Shown here: in pieces, positions 24,740 to 33,300 of the stretch
Numbering within the stretch: position 1 is the first letter of the stretch
Layout of the letters: every line of letters begins with the position of its first letter
Assembly (NCBI GenBank): GCA_964519245.1
Contig: CAZFLK010000004.1
Location: 1-64,000, forward strand
Length of the DNA: 64,000 nt
Direction: 5' to 3'
Source of the DNA: JAYPEY01 sp964519245
Lineage (GTDB): Bacteria; Verrucomicrobiota; Verrucomicrobiia; Limisphaerales; JAYPEY01
The notes under the pieces: generated by a model
What the model saw: only the letters and a program-made list of their open reading frames with translations
The model's database searches: none
What the model was told of the DNA's origin: nothing
Translations under genes and position numbers: made by a program

Positions 24740-26335
24740 TCAACGCCTGATCGCCGTGTTGGCCCGACGCAGCTTGTTGGAAAGGTCCATGGCGATGTTT
24801 CTCATGACCACCATGCCCAGATGCGGCTCCCGCTGCACGACGTCGTAAAACGCCGCGCGCTGCATGACCAGGAGAATGCTGGGCTTGTCCGCCACCGCCA
24901 TTGCGACGCGCTCGGCGCCATCCAGAAACGCCTGCTCCCCAAAGATCTGCCCGTCGCTCAACGAGGCCACCGGCGCGGAATTTTCATCCAGGCAGATGTC
25001 GATCTTGCCCCGCATCACCGCATAAGCTTCATTTCCGGAATCCCCCCGTTGGAAGACCTTCTCCCCCGGTCGATAGAGCTTCTGGGTGAACAGGCGCGCA
25101 ATCTTGCGCAACTCCCCATCACCCAAGCCCTCGAAGATCGGCAGGCCACGCAGGAGATTGATGATGGCCACTCCGGTCTTCTGATCCTGAAAATTGTAAT
25201 CCACCGCCTTGACGATGGCCTCGGCGTGCTCGGTCAGGTCAATGTTGTCCAAGGCGTAGTTGGTGTTCAGCTTCACCATCTTCACGACGTCCGAAGCCAA
25301 CTCTGCCTCCGCGTAGAAACCCGGCATGTAAGCCACCGGCACGTAACCCAACTGCTCGGCGCTCTTGATCAGACGCGGCGCGCTCGAAACGATGTCAATC
25401 TCAACGTAGACCGCGCTCATCCCTTCCTGCGCCACATCGGTCGCGTGCATCAACAACGCGCCCATCGACAGATCGTCCGTCGCAAATCCGGCAATGATCC
25501 GCACACAACGATCATACTCGTCGTAGTAGAACTTGACGCCGCCAACGTCGTTGCCCTCGCGCTTGCCCAGCACAACCTTGACCTGCGCCGGCGAATCAAT
25601 TCGCATGAAACCGAACCCCAGACTGAACGACCCCGAGATCTCAAAGGGCGGGTTTTCCGCCTGCGACTGCTGAAACCACAGGTCGTATTCCTCCCCGTCG
25701 GAATCCTGAAACTCAACCTCCGTCTTCAACGGGTAGCCGGTGATTCCATCCCGGATCAACATCGGCGGCTTGGCCCCGCAATTGCGCAGGGCCTGCGAGC
25801 ACAACTCGCCGATCTGAGGCAACGACTCGGAAAGCGGAAGGCGCTGCGCCATGCCCTTGGCTCCCGCACGCACGTAAAACAGGACGCCTTCCCGGGAACG
25901 ATGCAAGTGCTTGAAGGGCTGAAAACCGATGCACACATACCCCAACTTCTCAAACAGGGCCTGCTGCTCCTTGTCCGACGCCAACAGGCGCGCCACCTGC
26001 ATGAATGCTTCCTCCGGATTCAGCTCATGCAATTTGGAAATCAAGGCCTCGGCCGTCCCGTTGGCAAGACTCTCCGGTCGGAACAGGGTGCGCCCCAGAT
26101 TCATCACCGGGTTCATCGCGGCCGGCAATGGCGGCAGTATGGTGACCGACGCCTGAATCATCCCGTCATCCTCCGCAATCCAGGTCTGCGACTCGGTGTC
26201 CGCACCCAGCTCACTCATGATCCAAGCCGGATTATAGACTTCCTTGGAGGGATGCTCATCGCCCAAGGTGGCTTTGAGCAGGCTCAACCAACTGGGGGCG
26301 TCATCCGGTATCGCTTCACGAACTGTGGCGGACAT
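24740..26335 (-). CDS. Protein with GNAT-like N-terminal region and C-terminal cyclic-nucleotide-binding domain
   Basis: A 531-residue cytoplasmic protein. The first ~140 residues ('VREAIPDDAPSWLSLLK', '...ALFEKLGYVCIGFQPFKH') and a second region around residues 230-370 ('...SAEQLGYVPVAYMPGFY') have the strand-helix pattern and the 'h.EKLGY..' ending of GNAT acetyltransferases, although the acetyl-CoA loop is not obvious. The C-terminal ~120 residues form a CRP-like effector domain: 'LPIFEGLGDGELRKIARLF', 'PGEKVFQRGD', and a phosphate-binding cassette 'FGEQAFLDGAERVAMAV' (near residues 465-480) that keeps the Glu and Arg needed for cyclic nucleotide binding. There is no DNA-binding helix-turn-helix. 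ATG 26335 is preferred to an in-frame GTG at 26392. Function unknown. Confidence 0.75.
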   Translation of the reverse strand: MSATVREAIPDDAPSWLSLLKATLGDEHPSKEVYNPAWIMSELGADTESQTWIAEDDGMIQASVTILPPLPAAMNPVMNLGRTLFRPESLANGTAEALISKLHELNPEEAFMQVARLLASDKEQQALFEKLGYVCIGFQPFKHLHRSREGVLFYVRAGAKGMAQRLPLSESLPQIGELCSQALRNCGAKPPMLIRDGITGYPLKTEVEFQDSDGEEYDLWFQQSQAENPPFEISGSFSLGFGFMRIDSPAQVKVVLGKREGNDVGGVKFYYDEYDRCVRIIAGFATDDLSMGALLMHATDVAQEGMSAVYVEIDIVSSAPRLIKSAEQLGYVPVAYMPGFYAEAELASDVVKMVKLNTNYALDNIDLTEHAEAIVKAVDYNFQDQKTGVAIINLLRGLPIFEGLGDGELRKIARLFTQKLYRPGEKVFQRGDSGNEAYAVMRGKIDICLDENSAPVASLSDGQIFGEQAFLDGAERVAMAVADKPSILLVMQRAAFYDVVQREPHLGMVVMRNIAMDLSNKLRRANTAIRR

Positions 26336-26405
26336 CTTGTTGCTCTGTAGAAGTGTGCTCGACGCTGCTGTGCGTCCAAATATGACCGTCACCCTTATCC
26401 CTGCT

Positions 26406-26492
26406 TGGTGCCCGCGACAGGACTTGAACCTGTACCCTCGTGAGAGGACTAGAACCTGAATCTAGCGCGTCTGCCAATTCCGCCACGCGGGC
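26406..26492 (-). tRNA. tRNA-Leu (anticodon CAG)
   Basis: An 87-base tRNA on the minus strand. The acceptor arms GCCCGCG / CGCGGGC pair fully, and the 3' CCA is encoded (TGG at 26406-26408 on the plus strand). The anticodon stem CTAGA/TCTAG encloses loop TTCAGGT, giving anticodon CAG. A long variable arm with stem CCTC...GAGG and the T-arm 'GGTTCAAGTCC' confirm a class II leucine tRNA. It lies 70 bases upstream of the GNAT/cNMP-binding gene on the same strand. Confidence 0.97.
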
Positions 26493-26897
26493 ATGCCATT
26501 CAGCCAGGAGTGACAATCCTTTCCGCCGGGCGAAGCTTCTTTCCCCCGACGAACTGAGCGGCCTTAAATACGGCGCCGCTCCCTGCATCGGCAAGCCAAA
26601 AGATGGAACATGCACATTTCCTCCCACCCGCGCCCCCCTCCATTCCGCCCGCCGCTGGGAATCCTCACCCTCCCCCATCCGCTTGAGAATCCTGCCCCCC
26701 GGCATGCCGCATCCTCCGACATGGGCCAAGCCGACGGAAATCGCGCGCGCTTGCGCCAAAATCACGCGCCATGCGTGAGATTCCTCAAGCCGCCAAGTCC
26801 CCCACCGCGTCTTTCTCCCGCCTTGCCCCGTGTTTGCCTCAAAAAACAACCCTCCCCATCCTTGGCACGGCTACTGCTACCCAGATCGCAAATCCAA
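26493..26897. other. Intergenic stretch between tRNA-Leu and the pseudopilin gene
   Basis: About 405 bases with several stop-interrupted frames and no protein I recognise. Open frames on both strands (26440-26778 and 26316-26849) have compositions typical of shadows, rich in Pro, Arg and Ser. No hairpin with a T-tract is evident. The right end merges into the candidate pseudopilin promoter. Confidence 0.5.
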
Positions 26898-26925
26898 TTG
26901 ACAGAGTTGAGGTCCTCGTTAGAGT
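26898..26925 (+). promoter_or_regulatory. Candidate promoter of the pseudopilin gene
   Basis: A perfect -35 box TTGACA (26898-26903), 16 bases, then TAGAGT (26920-26925; four of six matches to TATAAT). Transcription would start about 20 bases before the ATG at 26952. This is the only exact TTGACA I noticed in the spacer. Confidence 0.5.
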
Positions 26926-26951
26926 CCACCTCCGCAACTACCAAACAAAAC

Positions 26952-27839
26952 ATGAACCAACACCTCCGCAAAAGCAAAGTCGGGGCTTTCACGCTCATCG
27001 AGCTGTTAGTCGTTATTGCCATCATCGCCATTCTCGCCGGCATGCTCCTGCCCGCTCTGGCCAAGGCCAAGGCGCGCGCGCATCGCATCAAGTGCGTGAG
27101 CAACCAGAAGCAGGTCGGTCTGGCGTTCCGCATCTTCGCGAACGACCATGAGGATCGCTATCCCTTCAACGTGCAGCAGCTCTACCTCTACGGTTCCCCG
27201 GGCGGTAACGCGACCCAGATCGACGCAGAGCAGACAGCCGCCGCCGGTCAGGACGGCACCGCCGCCGGTGGTTCGACCAACCCTCTCATGTTCCGCAACG
27301 CCACTCCGGCCAGCGGTGTGGGCACGGGCTTGAACGATCACCAGACCTGGCATCACTTCCAGATCCTGTCGAACGAGCTCGCCTCGGCCAAGATCGTGAT
27401 CTGCCCGGCTGACCGCAACCGTTTGAACAACGAAGCCATCGACTTCCTGCAAAACGGCAACGACAGCCTCTCCTCCGGCACCAAGGGCAACCGCGCCACC
27501 AGCTACTTCGTTGGTTTGGAAGCGGATGAGACCAAGCCGCAGGCCATCCTCGCGGGTGACCGCTCGATCGCCGGCGACAACCCCACCGGCCCCCAAACGG
27601 ACGAAGCCGCGCTCGCCATCCAAGGCGTCAGGCTGCTCGGCCCGAACAACAGCTCCGGCGCTCGCCGCCGCTGGTCCAGCGCCCCGGAAAACAACATTCA
27701 CGACATCGCCGGCAACATTACGCTCGCCGACGGTTCCGTGCAGCAGGTCAGCGGTCAGAAGCTGGAAGATCAGCTCGAATTGAGCCGCGCCAGCTACAGC
27801 ACCAACAACTGGCTGTTCTCCTTCCCGACCACTCCCTGA
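26952..27839 (+). CDS. Type IV pilin-like / type II secretion pseudopilin (prepilin N-terminal cleavage motif)
   Basis: A 295-residue protein. The N-terminus has a short basic leader, then the prepilin peptidase site and membrane helix 'GAFTLIELLVVIAIIAILAG' with the required glutamate five residues after the cleavage point. The rest is a soluble domain ending in a 'DGSVQQVSGQ' strand. Long families of such proteins (related to DUF1559 and H-X9-DG proteins) occur in Verrucomicrobiota and Planctomycetota, often many per genome. They may be pseudopilins, minor pilins or secreted proteins; which is unknown. The gene is monocistronic: a good promoter candidate precedes it and a strong terminator follows 25 bases after the stop. 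This suggests a well-expressed gene. Confidence 0.9.
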   Translation: MNQHLRKSKVGAFTLIELLVVIAIIAILAGMLLPALAKAKARAHRIKCVSNQKQVGLAFRIFANDHEDRYPFNVQQLYLYGSPGGNATQIDAEQTAAAGQDGTAAGGSTNPLMFRNATPASGVGTGLNDHQTWHHFQILSNELASAKIVICPADRNRLNNEAIDFLQNGNDSLSSGTKGNRATSYFVGLEADETKPQAILAGDRSIAGDNPTGPQTDEAALAIQGVRLLGPNNSSGARRRWSSAPENNIHDIAGNITLADGSVQQVSGQKLEDQLELSRASYSTNNWLFSFPTTP

Positions 27840-27864
27840 TCCGGAAGCGAAAATCCTACTTCAA

Positions 27865-27889
27865 GGCGCCCTTCGGGGCGCCTTTTTTT
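27865..27889 (+). terminator. Rho-independent terminator of the pseudopilin gene
   Basis: GGCGCCC (27865-27871), tetraloop TTCG, GGGCGCC (27876-27882), then seven T. The seven-base stem is perfect and the UUCG loop is exceptionally stable. It lies 25 bases after the stop codon. Confidence 0.95.
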
Positions 27890-27943
27890 GTGCCCGTGAA
27901 CCGCCGAGTCGATGCGCCCGAAGGATCGGGGAATCAATCGGAA

Positions 27944-28924
27944 TCAATCCCGCAACGAAGCGGCGATCCTCTCCACAATCTCTTTCAGTGACGTTTGCGG
28001 CCGAAAGCCCACAAATCGCTCCAGCTTGTCCACGACCGGCTTTCTCCGCAGCATGTCCTGGAACCCCGGCGCGTAAGCCTCGCTGTAGGGGATCCTCTCG
28101 ATCGTCGAATCCGAGCCAAGTGTTTCGATGATGGTTCGCGCAAACCCCAGGATCGACACTTCCTCCGAACTGCCCACATTGAACACCTCCCCCCTTGCGC
28201 GGGGGGAATCCATCAAGCGGACCAAGGCCTCCACAGTATCGCCGACGTAGCAAAAACAACGCGTCTGCAACCCGTCGCCAAAGACACGCAGCGGCTTGTT
28301 CGCCAACGCCGCCTCGACAAAGCGCGGCGCCACCATGCCGTAGCGCCCCGTCTGCCTCGGTCCAACCGTGTTGAACAACCTGACGATCACGACCGGCATG
28401 TCGTACTCCTGGGCGTAGGCCATCGCCAGAAACTCATCCATCAATTTCGAACACGCATAGCTCCAACGTCCCAGGTGCGGCGGTCCGATCAGGAGATCGT
28501 CCTCCTCGTCGAAGGCCGGCTTCTGACTCTTTCCGTAAACTTCCGATGTGGAGGTGATCAACACCGGCGTCCGGGTCCGACTGGCGGCCCTCAGGACTTC
28601 CTCAGACTCATGCAGATTCGTATGAATCGTGTCGATCGGCGACTTGACCACCAGCTCCACGCCGACCGCGGCGGCCAGATGATAGACAAAATCCGCGTCC
28701 GCGACCGCGTCCTCTAGCCCGGCGAACTCCGACACTTTCTCCCGCACAACCGTCAGGCCCGGGTTCTGCCTGGCCGCCGCCAGGTTGTCGACACTGCCGG
28801 TCGAACAATCATCAACCACGGTCACCTCGTGCCCGTCCGCCAACAGCCGATCCACCAGGTGCGACCCGACAAAGCCGGCGCCGCCGGTGACCAGGATCCG
28901 AGATGGTTCGCGGGCAATGGACAT
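27944..28924 (-). CDS. NAD-dependent sugar-nucleotide epimerase/dehydratase
   Basis: A 326-residue short-chain dehydrogenase-type sugar enzyme. The NAD-binding glycine motif 'VTGGAGFVGSHL' is at about residues 12-23, and the catalytic 'YACSK' pair (Y-x-x-x-K) lies in 'GRWSYACSKLMDEFLA'. 'VRLFNTVGPRQTGRYG' and 'YVGDTVEAL' are typical of UDP-glucuronate decarboxylase and UDP-glucose/GlcNAc 4-epimerase branches. The '.GPRQ.G.YGMV.PRF' stretch leans toward the former, but substrate is inference. It starts 50 bases downstream of the amidase gene on the same strand, consistent with a cell-envelope operon. The stop is 55 bases from the pseudopilin terminator on the opposite strand. Confidence 0.9.
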   Translation of the reverse strand: MSIAREPSRILVTGGAGFVGSHLVDRLLADGHEVTVVDDCSTGSVDNLAAARQNPGLTVVREKVSEFAGLEDAVADADFVYHLAAAVGVELVVKSPIDTIHTNLHESEEVLRAASRTRTPVLITSTSEVYGKSQKPAFDEEDDLLIGPPHLGRWSYACSKLMDEFLAMAYAQEYDMPVVIVRLFNTVGPRQTGRYGMVAPRFVEAALANKPLRVFGDGLQTRCFCYVGDTVEALVRLMDSPRARGEVFNVGSSEEVSILGFARTIIETLGSDSTIERIPYSEAYAPGFQDMLRRKPVVDKLERFVGFRPQTSLKEIVERIAASLRD

Positions 28925-28974
28925 GATGGGGCAATGAAAAGCTCAGGATTCAGCGAATCGGAACGCTAAAGACA

Positions 28975-29976
28975 TTACAACGCATTGGCAACCGCCTCCG
29001 CCAACCTCTGACGATAGGCCGGCGACGAAATGAGCCGGGCCTCGTCGGGATTCGAGAGGAATCCCGCCTCGATCAGAATGGCCGGGCGGGTCTGCCCCCT
29101 CAGGACGGTCATGAATCGCGCGCGCTTCACCCCCCGATCCTGCGCGCCCGTATTCTCGATCAACGAGCGGTGAATGGACGTCGCCAATCGGAGATTGAAC
29201 GGATCATGGGCATTCCCGGGATGCTCGACATTGACGTCATCCTGGCCGGCCCGCACCGTGGTGGAGGGCAAGCCGCGCGGGGTCAGAGCATAGGTTTCGA
29301 TGCCGCTGGGATCCAGCTTCGGAAAGGAGGAATTGAAATGCAGGCTCAAGAAAAGATCCGCCTTGCGACTATCCGCTAAGGCGACCCGGTCGGCCAGCGA
29401 AACAGCCACATCGCTGTCGCGCGTCAAGTGGACCGTCCACCCCTTCCTCTCCAACAACGGCTTGAGTCGGAGAGCCCAATCCAGCGAATACTCCTTTTCA
29501 AACTTGGTTCCGCTCAAGATGCTCCGCGTTCCGCGATTGCCTCCGCCATGCCCGGGATCAATGACGATCGATCGCTCACGCGAAAGCCGCCAGGGCTCCG
29601 GCTTGAGCAACGGGCGCAGATTCCGACTCAGGTCGATGCCATGGACGTGCGGCCGATTGCGGGTCCATTCCGGCGCATACCCCAGCCAAAGCAACCTCCC
29701 GTTCCAGCGCGCCGCGCGACTGCCGATGACAACCTCCATGGTTCCCGCCTTGGAGCGCAACGAATAAACCTGGTTGGTCCCCTTCCGCCGGGGCCCCGTC
29801 GCCTCGACGCCGTATTGCCCCGCCCAGGCATCCAACGGGGACCAACTTTGGATCGGCGCTTCGACCGCGGACTTCACAGGCAATCCGGACACGCGCGACG
29901 GCGCGGAATCCGAGGCGCAACCCAAGAGCCATACCGTCAGCCCGGCGGCGCCCAATTGAAATAACCACTGTCGCAT
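28975..29976 (-). CDS. N-acetylmuramoyl-L-alanine amidase (Amidase_3), probable lipoprotein
   Basis: A 333-residue zinc amidase that cuts the bond between muramic acid and the peptide in peptidoglycan. The N-terminus 'MRQWLFQLGAAGLTVWLLGC' ends in a lipobox (LLGC), so it is probably a lipid-anchored periplasmic protein. The catalytic domain shows 'IVIDPGHGGGNRGT' (zinc His), 'FEKEYSLDWALRLK' (zinc Glu), 'LFLSLHFNSS' (zinc His) and 'AILIEAGFLSNPDE' (catalytic Glu), all intact. An N-terminal region of about 120 residues precedes it and may be an AMIN-like targeting domain. It is divergent from the ubiX-like gene. Confidence 0.93.
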   Translation of the reverse strand: MRQWLFQLGAAGLTVWLLGCASDSAPSRVSGLPVKSAVEAPIQSWSPLDAWAGQYGVEATGPRRKGTNQVYSLRSKAGTMEVVIGSRAARWNGRLLWLGYAPEWTRNRPHVHGIDLSRNLRPLLKPEPWRLSRERSIVIDPGHGGGNRGTRSILSGTKFEKEYSLDWALRLKPLLERKGWTVHLTRDSDVAVSLADRVALADSRKADLFLSLHFNSSFPKLDPSGIETYALTPRGLPSTTVRAGQDDVNVEHPGNAHDPFNLRLATSIHRSLIENTGAQDRGVKRARFMTVLRGQTRPAILIEAGFLSNPDEARLISSPAYRQRLAEAVANAL

Positions 29977-30098
29977 CGCGCGATTGTGGGAATCTCCGCG
30001 GCCAACTCAAGCACCGTATCCGATTATCCGCCGAATGCCCCGTCGCCAAGCGCCGGCAGGCTTGCGGCGACGAAGATCCGGCGCCAAGCTTTCGTCGT

Positions 30099-30656
30099 TT
30101 GAAAATCCTCGTCGCCATCACCGGAGCCAGCGGTTCGATCTACGCCCAGCGGCTACTGGACAACCTGGATACGACCGAGCACGAAGTGCATCTCGTCCTG
30201 AGCCGCTACGCCCAGTCCGTCATCGGCGAGGAACTGCCCCAGGGCCTGCGCGTGCCGGACGGCGTGACCCAGCACAGCCTCAAGAGCATGAACGCGCCCT
30301 TCGCCAGCGGCTCGAATCCCTGCGACGTCATGACGGTCGTCCCGTGCAGCATGGGGACACTGGGCCGCATTGCCCACGGCTACAGCGACAACGTGCTGCT
30401 CCGGGCCGCGGATGTCGCCCTCAAGGAACGCAAGAAGCTGGTCCTGGTTCCCCGGGAAACGCCCCTCAATCTGATTCATGTGAAGAACTTCGAACTGCTG
30501 CTGCAAGCAGGGGCGATCCTCGTGCCCGCGAACCCTTCGTTCTATACCGGACCGGACACGGTGGAAAAGGTCGCCGACACCGTCGTCGCCCGGATTCTGC
30601 AGCAAATGGGGCTGCCTCAGAAGCTTGTCCCCCGTTGGCGGGAGGAATCGGATTGA
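30099..30656 (+). CDS. UbiX-like flavin prenyltransferase
   Basis: A 185-residue enzyme that attaches a prenyl group to FMN to make the cofactor of UbiD-type decarboxylases. 'ITGASGSIYAQRLL' at the start, 'PCSMGTLGRIAHGYSDNVLLRAADVALKE' (in two pieces) and 'VPRETPLNLIHVKN' are family signatures, with the 'S..LA.IA.G..DNL..RA' block conserved. The start is a TTG at 30099 giving MKILVAITG; no ATG is available. In the futalosine route to menaquinone, a UbiX/UbiD-type pair (MqnM/MqnL) carries out the decarboxylation, and this gene precedes mqnP, mqnE and mqnA. No ubiD-like gene is in the window. Its stop overlaps the TTG start of the next gene. Confidence 0.9.
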   Translation: MKILVAITGASGSIYAQRLLDNLDTTEHEVHLVLSRYAQSVIGEELPQGLRVPDGVTQHSLKSMNAPFASGSNPCDVMTVVPCSMGTLGRIAHGYSDNVLLRAADVALKERKKLVLVPRETPLNLIHVKNFELLLQAGAILVPANPSFYTGPDTVEKVADTVVARILQQMGLPQKLVPRWREESD

Positions 30657-32314
30657 GCGACCGCGGCAAGAACGCGACGTTGATTGCGGCGGCGGTCGCC
30701 CTCTTCCTATTGCCTTGGATCAACAAGCCTTTCCACATCGACGATCCGCTCTACCTGTGGACGGCCCAGCACATCCAAACGGACCCGGCGGATTTCTACG
30801 GGTTTGAAGCCAATTGGGCGCTGACGCCCAAGCCGATGTATGAGTCCAACCAGAACCCGCCCTTGACCGCCTACTACCTCGCAGCCGCGGGCTGGTTGCT
30901 CGGTTGGTCAGAAACAGCGATGCATCTGGCAATGGCGCCGATCGCCATCGCGTTCGGCGTCGGCGTCTTCCTGCTGGCCGGACAGTTCTGTCAAAGTCCC
31001 CGCCTTGCCGCGCTGATCGCAATCAGCGCGCCCGGCGCCGCGCTCTCCTTTACAACCATCATGAGCGACGTTCCGATGGTCGCCCTTTGGATCTGGTCAT
31101 TCTACTTCTGGACGCGCGGCTTGAAAGAGAATCGACCGCTCTTTCTCGGCGTCGCCGGAGGCCTCGCCGGATTGGCAATCCTGGCAAAGTACTTCGGCTT
31201 CAGCCTGCTGCCCCTGCTCGCCGCCTACACCCTGATGTCGGACCGAAAGCGCTGGAAAGCCCTGATCTGGCTGGCAATCCCGGCGGTCATCCTTGGAGCC
31301 TACCAATACTGGACCTGGCGACTTTACGGGGTCGGCCTTTTCGGCAATGCGCTCGGATACGCCGCGGAGGTTCGGACAAACCACGCCGCCAATCTCCTCG
31401 TCCGGGCTGTGACGGGCCTGGCCTTCCTGGGCGGTTGTTTCGGGCTTTATTGGTTGCTTCTAACGGCAAGACAATCCTGGAAACCCGCCGCAGTCCTGGC
31501 CCTCGCCTGGGGCGCCGTCCTGATCTGCATCCGTTCAACGTCCGCCTCCTGGCTGCCGGCGGACCCGGAGGCCGCCCTGACTGCCGGGGCCGCGTCCCAA
31601 TTGGCCTTCTGGGCGGTTTGCGGCGCGTTCACCCTGGGTCAATGCATCCATGCGGCCTCACGCTCGCGGGATGCCGACGCCGGCGCCTTGCTGCTGTGGA
31701 TTCTCGGCACGGTCTTCTACGCGACGTTCCTCAACCATTTCGTCAACGGCCGGGTGATGTTGCCGGCATTGCCCGCCATCGCCATCCTGGCCGCGCGGCA
31801 ACTGGACCATCGCCCCCGGGATGAATCCCGGCCCGCCTGGCAATCCTGGAGCTACGCCGCCCTGGTTCCCTCGATCATTCTATCAGCGCTGATATGCGCA
31901 GCGGATCAATCACTCGCCAGGACCGCCAAATCGGCCGCTGCAGAAATCCTGGATCGCCACGACCCCAACCAAATCCAGTTCTCCGGCCACTGGGGCTTTC
32001 ACTATTACATGGAACAAGGCGGCGCAACCCCAATGGACGCCGAGCAATTGAGCGTCGCCTTCAGAGGCCTCTACGTCACTCCAAGCAACAATTCGAACCC
32101 GATCTATCTCGAACCTGCGCAAATCCAACAGGCTCTGCCCGGCTCCCGCGCAAGTCTCGAACTCCACGAAACCCAGCCGCTGCCTTGGCTGGCGACCATG
32201 GACATCATGGGCGGCGCGGGGTTCCACTCCGCAAACTGGGGCCCGGTCCCGTTCCTCTTCGGACCCGTTCCTACCGAACAATACGCCATGATCCGGGTCG
32301 ATCGAGCCCCCTGA
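30653..32314 (+). CDS. GT-C-type glycosyltransferase (family 39-like), integral membrane
   Basis: A 553-residue polytopic protein with about ten hydrophobic segments. The first loop holds 'PFHIDDPLYLWTA', the acidic motif expected of lipid-linked-sugar-using GT-C enzymes (PMT/ArnT-like). The C-terminal ~140 residues are outside the membrane. It probably moves a sugar from a polyprenyl carrier onto protein or lipid; the acceptor is unknown. The start is decided by the ribosome-binding site: GGAGG at 30641-30645, seven bases, then TTG at 30653, which overlaps the ubiX TGA (TTGA). The open frame upstream to 29984 is a shadow. It seems an unrelated enzyme inserted between menaquinone genes. Confidence 0.8.
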   Translation: MSDRGKNATLIAAAVALFLLPWINKPFHIDDPLYLWTAQHIQTDPADFYGFEANWALTPKPMYESNQNPPLTAYYLAAAGWLLGWSETAMHLAMAPIAIAFGVGVFLLAGQFCQSPRLAALIAISAPGAALSFTTIMSDVPMVALWIWSFYFWTRGLKENRPLFLGVAGGLAGLAILAKYFGFSLLPLLAAYTLMSDRKRWKALIWLAIPAVILGAYQYWTWRLYGVGLFGNALGYAAEVRTNHAANLLVRAVTGLAFLGGCFGLYWLLLTARQSWKPAAVLALAWGAVLICIRSTSASWLPADPEAALTAGAASQLAFWAVCGAFTLGQCIHAASRSRDADAGALLLWILGTVFYATFLNHFVNGRVMLPALPAIAILAARQLDHRPRDESRPAWQSWSYAALVPSIILSALICAADQSLARTAKSAAAEILDRHDPNQIQFSGHWGFHYYMEQGGATPMDAEQLSVAFRGLYVTPSNNSNPIYLEPAQIQQALPGSRASLELHETQPLPWLATMDIMGGAGFHSANWGPVPFLFGPVPTEQYAMIRVDRAP

Positions 32315-32376
32315 ACGCCAACGCAATTGACGTTTTTCCTTTATTTTCCGATCCCAATGAGGCTTTTTCGGCGGCT

Positions 32377-33300
32377 TTGAATCCCCTTAGAGAAATAAAG
32401 AAGTGGCTGGAGTTCGTGAAGTTCTCACACACGATCTTCGCGCTCCCGTTCGCCCTGGCATCGATGCTCATCGCGGCCCGGGACAATTATGGTTGGCCGG
32501 GGGCCGGAACCTTCCTTCTCATCCTGGCCGCCATGGTCTGCGCCCGCACCTGCGCCATGGCATTCAATCGCATCGTCGACCGGAAGTTCGACGGTGAGAA
32601 CCCCCGGACCTCGGTCCGACATCTCCCCTCGGGCAAGATCAGCGTCGCCAGCGCCTGGACGCTTTGGGGCGTGAGCGCAGCCGGACTGGTCGCCGTGAGC
32701 TGGCTGTTGAATCCCCTGTGCTTCTACCTTTCTCCCGTCGCCCTGTTCGTCGTTTGCTTCTATTCCCTGACCAAACGTTTTACGGATTTCACCCATATCT
32801 ACCTCGGCATCGCCATTGCCTTGGCCCCCATCGGCGCCTGGATCGCCGTGCGCGGCGACTTTCACCTGATCCCCGAGGGCGGCTCCTTCAATGATGGCTG
32901 CCTCGCGCCCCTGCTTCTCGCCGTCGCCGTCGTGTTCTGGCTGATCGGATTCGATGTCATCTACGCCATCCAGGACTACGAGTTCGACCGCAAGCACGGC
33001 CTGCATTCGATCGTCGTCCGCTGGGGCCCCAAGAACGCCCTGCGCGCCGCCTTCCTCTCCCACACCGTCATGCTGCTGCTGTTGGGAGTCTTCGGATTGC
33101 TTTGCGGCTTTCGCGTGGCATATTTCGTCGGACTCGGCCTGATCATGATCGCCGTCTTGTTTGAACACTTTATCGCCCGGATCCGAAAAATGAACTGGGT
33201 GCAGAACGCTTTTTTCCGACTCAACGCCGTCATCAGCATCATCTTCCTCGCCGTAACCTTCGCCGAGATCGCCTTCCCCGGTTTCCGCGTCTCCCGATGA
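32377..33300 (+). CDS. mqnP: UbiA-family prenyltransferase, probable menaquinone (futalosine) enzyme MqnP
   Basis: A 307-residue membrane prenyltransferase. The first Asp-rich motif is 'NRIVDRKFDGENPRT' (N-x3-D-x3-D) and the second 'YAIQDYEFDRKHG' (D-x3-D), both intact. 'KKWLEFVKFSHTIFALPFA' is the usual start of the 4-hydroxybenzoate polyprenyltransferase-like branch, where MqnP belongs. The gene context makes the pathway likely: mqnE follows with an ATGA overlap and mqnA comes next. No ATG precedes the conserved N-terminus. A TTG at 32377 (MNPLREIKKW) is the best start, leaving 62 bases after the upstream stop; a GTG at 32416 would delete conserved residues. Confidence 0.85.
   Translation: MNPLREIKKWLEFVKFSHTIFALPFALASMLIAARDNYGWPGAGTFLLILAAMVCARTCAMAFNRIVDRKFDGENPRTSVRHLPSGKISVASAWTLWGVSAAGLVAVSWLLNPLCFYLSPVALFVVCFYSLTKRFTDFTHIYLGIAIALAPIGAWIAVRGDFHLIPEGGSFNDGCLAPLLLAVAVVFWLIGFDVIYAIQDYEFDRKHGLHSIVVRWGPKNALRAAFLSHTVMLLLLGVFGLLCGFRVAYFVGLGLIMIAVLFEHFIARIRKMNWVQNAFFRLNAVISIIFLAVTFAEIAFPGFRVSR

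Noticed and set aside
29984..30652. Longer glycosyltransferase starting inside the ubiX-like gene
   Set aside because: Those codons are Arg/Pro-rich shadow sequence, and a strong GGAGG site places the start at the TTG at 30653.
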